In this document: piece by piece, positions 61,029-64,000 of the stretch | Layout: the number at the start of each line of letters is the position of its first letter | Numbering within the stretch: the first letter of the stretch is position 1 | Source: Haloplasma contractile SSD-17B | GTDB lineage: Bacteria; Bacillota_I; Bacilli_A; Haloplasmatales; Haloplasmataceae | DNA: 64,000 bases | NCBI RefSeq assembly: GCF_000215935.2 | Contig: NZ_AFNU02000006.1 | Span: forward strand, 1 to 64,000 | Direction: 5' to 3' | Notes under the pieces: model-generated | Seen by the model: the letters and a program-made list of their open reading frames with translations, nothing else | What the model was told of the DNA's origin: nothing | The model's database searches: none | Translations under genes and position numbers: made by a program

Positions 61029-63656
61029 ATGTCTAGAGGAGATGTAATATTACGATTAGTAGAACTCTCTAAAGTTTTTAGAGGCGAAAAGAATGTTACT
61101 GCACTTAATAATATTTCCACCTCATTTAAACGTGGTGAATTTGTAGCCGTTGTAGGACGCTCGGGTTCCGGTAAGTCTACTCTAATTAATATACTAGGTG
61201 GACTCGACAGACCAACAAGTGGCGATTATTTCTGTGAGGGAAATAACGTGTCTAGATTAAATGAGGGACACTGGGATGCACTTCGAAACAAAAAAATTGG
61301 ATTTGTTTTTCAAAATTATTTCTTAATAGAATATTTGACTGTTTACCAAAATGTGGAGATTGCTTTACAATTTCAAAATGTACCGAAAACAATGAAGGAT
61401 GCTAAAATACGAGACATCATTGATAAAGTGGGATTAAAAAAACATATACATAAACGACCTTCTCAGTTATCTGGTGGGCAACGCCAGCGAGTAGCAATTG
61501 CCAGAGCATTAGTAAAGGATCCTGATATAATACTTGCTGATGAGCCAACAGGTGCACTTGATTATAAGACTGCTGATGAAGTCATCAAGATTTTAAAAGG
61601 TGAATCTGAGGATCGGTTAGTCGTGATGGTAACACATGACCGCTCGATTGCTAACAAGTATGCAAACAGAATTATAGAAATTGAAAATGGCGATTTTAAA
61701 CACGATTTAGTGAAAGAAGAAATTGAACAAACCTATCAAAATGTATTCAGGAAAATAAAACCTGTCAGCTTAAAAAAACGGGATAAGTTCAAGATGACCT
61801 TTAATAAGTTAAAGTCTAGTCTAATCAGAAACTTTTTTATTGCCTTTTCGCTAGCACTAGCATTTAGCTTTTCAATTATTTTTAATGGAATGGACCGTGG
61901 TATTAACGATGGGTATGAGAATTATTACGATGCACTCGAAAATACAGATAGTAATTCGTTTACTGTTGTAACAGAAGAAGGAATGATCGAACAGAGTGAG
62001 TTTCAAGCACTCTTATCTCGAATGAACAATAAGTTAACTACATCGAACGAAGAACTAAGCATAGTCGTAGGAAATTCAGCGGATGTCATTGTTTATAACG
62101 ATATGGTTTACAATACAAAAAACGACTTTAGTGACCCTGATTTATTTGCTGACCACAAACTTCGATTACTCGAATCAAATCTAAGAGACTATGAGTATGA
62201 TAAACTTCTATTAGGGGGATCTTCACTACCCAAAGGTTCGAATGCAATCATGGTAACCTCACAATTCATCAAAACATACTATGGTGCTATGTCAAAAGCG
62301 GAAATAAAATCATATGTAGGAAACGAAATCAGCGTTCCGAGGTATACATTTACAAAGCAACCGTCATTGCCTTTAGTAAAGCAATTGTTAAATAACAGTG
62401 TAGTTACGAGTGATGGGGTTATTCTTTTTAAAGATGATCCATCCATACAAGAAAATACACACGATATTAGATATATGGAGATAAAAGTACCGAACTATTG
62501 TTATAGTCAAGAAGAATTAACTGACTTTTACAAGGGAGAATGTAATACCTATTTTTCAAATGACTTAGATGATTCCTTTGCCACATATGAAGACTATAAG
62601 GCATATATCGACAAGTTAAAAAATGTAACAGGTTCGATTAGTGGTGATGATACGTATTACAATTTATTAAAACGCTCGAATGCACTCTATTATATTGACG
62701 ATTACAATAACTCTACTTATCTGACAGACGTTTATGAGTATATCTATCAGTACACTCAAAAAACTGATTTAATAGATGCATTTTATAAGGATATGAACCA
62801 ACGAACAACCTTTAGGATTGTTGGTATTGTTGATAACTTACATGAATCGATCATCTATATGCCAAAGGATCAATATAATGGGTTATTTCAAACAGAAGAT
62901 ACTTCACTTGAATTTGTATCAAGTTTTCATACCGTTCATTATAAGGGAACGGACCATGATGAAGTCGAACAGACAGAAGACTATAAACAATCCATTTTTT
63001 ATATATTAAGTGGAAGTAGTTATTTATTAGAAGGACTCAAAGTAACAAATACCGATCCGTTAAGTAAAACTAATTTGTGTAACCAAGATGTTATAGCGGA
63101 TGCAAAAACGAAAGAAGAGACCATCCTAGATAGTGTGTTCTATGTGAACAACTATAAGGGTTGTATGGAAGAGAAACGAGCGTCATCATACCTAGATATG
63201 TTAAATCTTTTATTCTCATCCTTCTTCAACATTCTAATGGTAGCAGCTATATTATTTTATTCAATGTTAATTAAGGTGATTTTTAAAGCAAGGATTAACG
63301 AAATTGGTGTGTTACGATCAGTAGGGTCAACTATAAAGGATATTAAACGCCTATTTTTCTACGAGGTTCTTTACATCTTTTTATTGGCAAGTATATTATC
63401 GCTACTATTAATTGTGGTATTAAAGTATGGTGCTGATTATTGGTTTATGACCCTTACAAATTCAGACTCACGTGTGATATCCTACGCAAATGTATCGTTG
63501 CTTCTTGGGAATAATCACTCAATCGTGAATATCTCATATATTAACTTACTTGTACAGATCATCATTGTTATTGCATTAATTATGTACTTAAGTAATAAAA
63601 ACGTCTCTAAGGTCGTTAATACAAATCCAATTGACATATTAAGGGAGGTAGTATAA
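61029..63656 (+). CDS. ABC ATPase-FtsX permease fusion 4
   Basis: An 875-residue protein. ATPase domain about 1-230: Walker A GRSGSGKST (43-51), LSGGQRQRV, IILADEPTGALD, VTHDRS. TM1 at about 260-283 (SLIRNFFIAFSLALAFSFSI) is followed by an outer domain of about 430 residues with four cysteines (YCYSQ, GECNTY, NLCNQ, KGCMEE), then three helices with coupling loop ARINEIGVLRSVGSTIKDIK and the terminal NPIDILREVV typical of FtsX/MacB proteins. The ATG follows GGTAGGGGGG. A lipoprotein gene follows after two bases. Confidence 0.88.
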   Translation: MSRGDVILRLVELSKVFRGEKNVTALNNISTSFKRGEFVAVVGRSGSGKSTLINILGGLDRPTSGDYFCEGNNVSRLNEGHWDALRNKKIGFVFQNYFLIEYLTVYQNVEIALQFQNVPKTMKDAKIRDIIDKVGLKKHIHKRPSQLSGGQRQRVAIARALVKDPDIILADEPTGALDYKTADEVIKILKGESEDRLVVMVTHDRSIANKYANRIIEIENGDFKHDLVKEEIEQTYQNVFRKIKPVSLKKRDKFKMTFNKLKSSLIRNFFIAFSLALAFSFSIIFNGMDRGINDGYENYYDALENTDSNSFTVVTEEGMIEQSEFQALLSRMNNKLTTSNEELSIVVGNSADVIVYNDMVYNTKNDFSDPDLFADHKLRLLESNLRDYEYDKLLLGGSSLPKGSNAIMVTSQFIKTYYGAMSKAEIKSYVGNEISVPRYTFTKQPSLPLVKQLLNNSVVTSDGVILFKDDPSIQENTHDIRYMEIKVPNYCYSQEELTDFYKGECNTYFSNDLDDSFATYEDYKAYIDKLKNVTGSISGDDTYYNLLKRSNALYYIDDYNNSTYLTDVYEYIYQYTQKTDLIDAFYKDMNQRTTFRIVGIVDNLHESIIYMPKDQYNGLFQTEDTSLEFVSSFHTVHYKGTDHDEVEQTEDYKQSIFYILSGSSYLLEGLKVTNTDPLSKTNLCNQDVIADAKTKEETILDSVFYVNNYKGCMEEKRASSYLDMLNLLFSSFFNILMVAAILFYSMLIKVIFKARINEIGVLRSVGSTIKDIKRLFFYEVLYIFLLASILSLLLIVVLKYGADYWFMTLTNSDSRVISYANVSLLLGNNHSIVNISYINLLVQIIIVIALIMYLSNKNVSKVVNTNPIDILREVV

Positions 63657-63658
63657 TT

Positions 63659-64000
63659 ATGTTTAGGAATAAATGGTTTAATAGTCTAATTTTGTTCATA
63701 GCTGTTTTAATACTATCTTCATGTAGCGACCGTGGAGAAAATGAATTTCTTCCCGAATACTGTAGTACGTATAATGAGTTTATCTATACGACAAGCGATG
63801 ATTTTTATGACTTGTTACTAGATAACGGATACACAATCGATAAAGATTCCTACTACGAATCAGTTGTTGATGTAAAAACGATTACGTATAACGAACAAAT
63901 AACACTAAAAGATGATGAAATGGACCTAAACGGAATAGAGTGCTTTCCTTACATTAAGAAAATTGAACTAGAAGGAAAGTCAATTAAGGACTTATCGCCA
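63659..64000 (+). CDS. Lipoprotein with possible leucine-rich repeats, 3' partial
   Basis: The first 114 codons are visible; the gene runs off the window. It starts at ATG 63659 after AAGGGAGGTAG. A lipoprotein signal peptide is clear (MFRNKWFNSLILFIAVLILS, then SSCSDR), with the modified Cys at residue 22. Later residues DLNGIECFPYIKKIELEGKS followed by IKDLSP look like the first turn of an internalin-type leucine-rich repeat. Being last in view after four transporters, it may be the surface-exposed or substrate-binding partner of the complex, which is inference. Confidence 0.7.
   Translation, partial: MFRNKWFNSLILFIAVLILSSCSDRGENEFLPEYCSTYNEFIYTTSDDFYDLLLDNGYTIDKDSYYESVVDVKTITYNEQITLKDDEMDLNGIECFPYIKKIELEGKSIKDLSP

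Noticed and set aside
1-64000. CRISPR arrays, rRNA or tRNA genes, insertion sequences with transposases, prophage
   Set aside because: No regularly spaced repeats, no conserved rRNA/tRNA segments and no transposase or phage structural reading frames were seen.
1-64000. Mycoplasma-type genetic code (TGA as Trp)
   Set aside because: TGG is used throughout for Trp and TGA ends real genes such as hisG, so the standard bacterial code applies.

Overview
The window is low-GC DNA using the standard bacterial code: TGG encodes Trp, and TGA is used as a stop, for example in hisG. Gene content is that of a Bacilli/Firmicutes-type or Mollicutes-related free-living bacterium. It has a complete histidine pathway, purH, RecQ, PssA, a SpoVB-like flippase, rhomboid and CPBP membrane proteases, YmaF, YczE and DUF421/YetF-type proteins, strong AGGAGG ribosome sites and intrinsic terminators. 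A wall-less or deep-branching lineage such as Haloplasmatales would fit, but the sequence alone cannot settle this. There are no rRNA, tRNA, CRISPR or phage structural genes.

Layout. Bases 1-6430 hold small stand-alone units: an S51 peptidase fragment, a GNAT, a PLD/cardiolipin-synthase-like enzyme, an MFS exporter, a DUF421 protein and a coiled-coil membrane protein. Bases 6687-17288 hold the histidine operon, hisZGDCBHAFIJ-purH. It is preceded by a good sigma-A promoter, a 15-residue leader peptide ending HWHHHF, and an attenuator. A group IIC intron without a reverse transcriptase sits immediately after the attenuator U-run, just upstream of the hisZ ribosome site. PurH at the end of the operon consumes the AICAR released by HisHF. 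Bases 17550-21353 hold a histidine-rich YmaF protein, PssA, and a divergent pair resembling plant VTE5/VTE6 (isoprenoid alcohol kinase plus isoprenyl-phosphate kinase), next to a decayed squalene/phytoene synthase.

Bases 21545-32681 are accessory: a methyltransferase, a CPBP protein, an ABC-2 exporter, GNATs, an aminoglycoside-phosphotransferase-like kinase, YczE-Nudix-HD hydrolases, RecQ and a second CPBP protein. Bases 33041-41710 hold many small envelope proteins (rhomboid, three lipoproteins, hypothetical membrane proteins, DUF1189-like) and an acyl-ACP thioesterase. Bases 41853-50713 hold a flippase, a tiny hydrophobic peptide, a Zn-alcohol dehydrogenase whose ribosome site is locked in a hairpin, an Nmad3 nucleotide-modification-associated protein, a likely frameshifted small membrane protein, a LytTR regulator with a membrane partner, the ruins of a TetM-like translational GTPase, and an ANT(6)-like nucleotidyltransferase.

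Bases 50874-64000 are the most striking region. One co-directional, tightly packed operon encodes two novel multi-spanning membrane proteins, a small highly charged protein, four different single-chain ABC transporters (N-terminal ATPase fused to an FtsX/MacB-type permease, with extracytoplasmic insertions of roughly 35, 530, 245 and 430 residues), and a lipoprotein with the start of possible leucine-rich repeats that runs off the window. All four ATPases keep intact catalytic motifs. This is my candidate for an undescribed envelope machine. Many promoters in the window share an extended -10 element (TGN-TATAAT).
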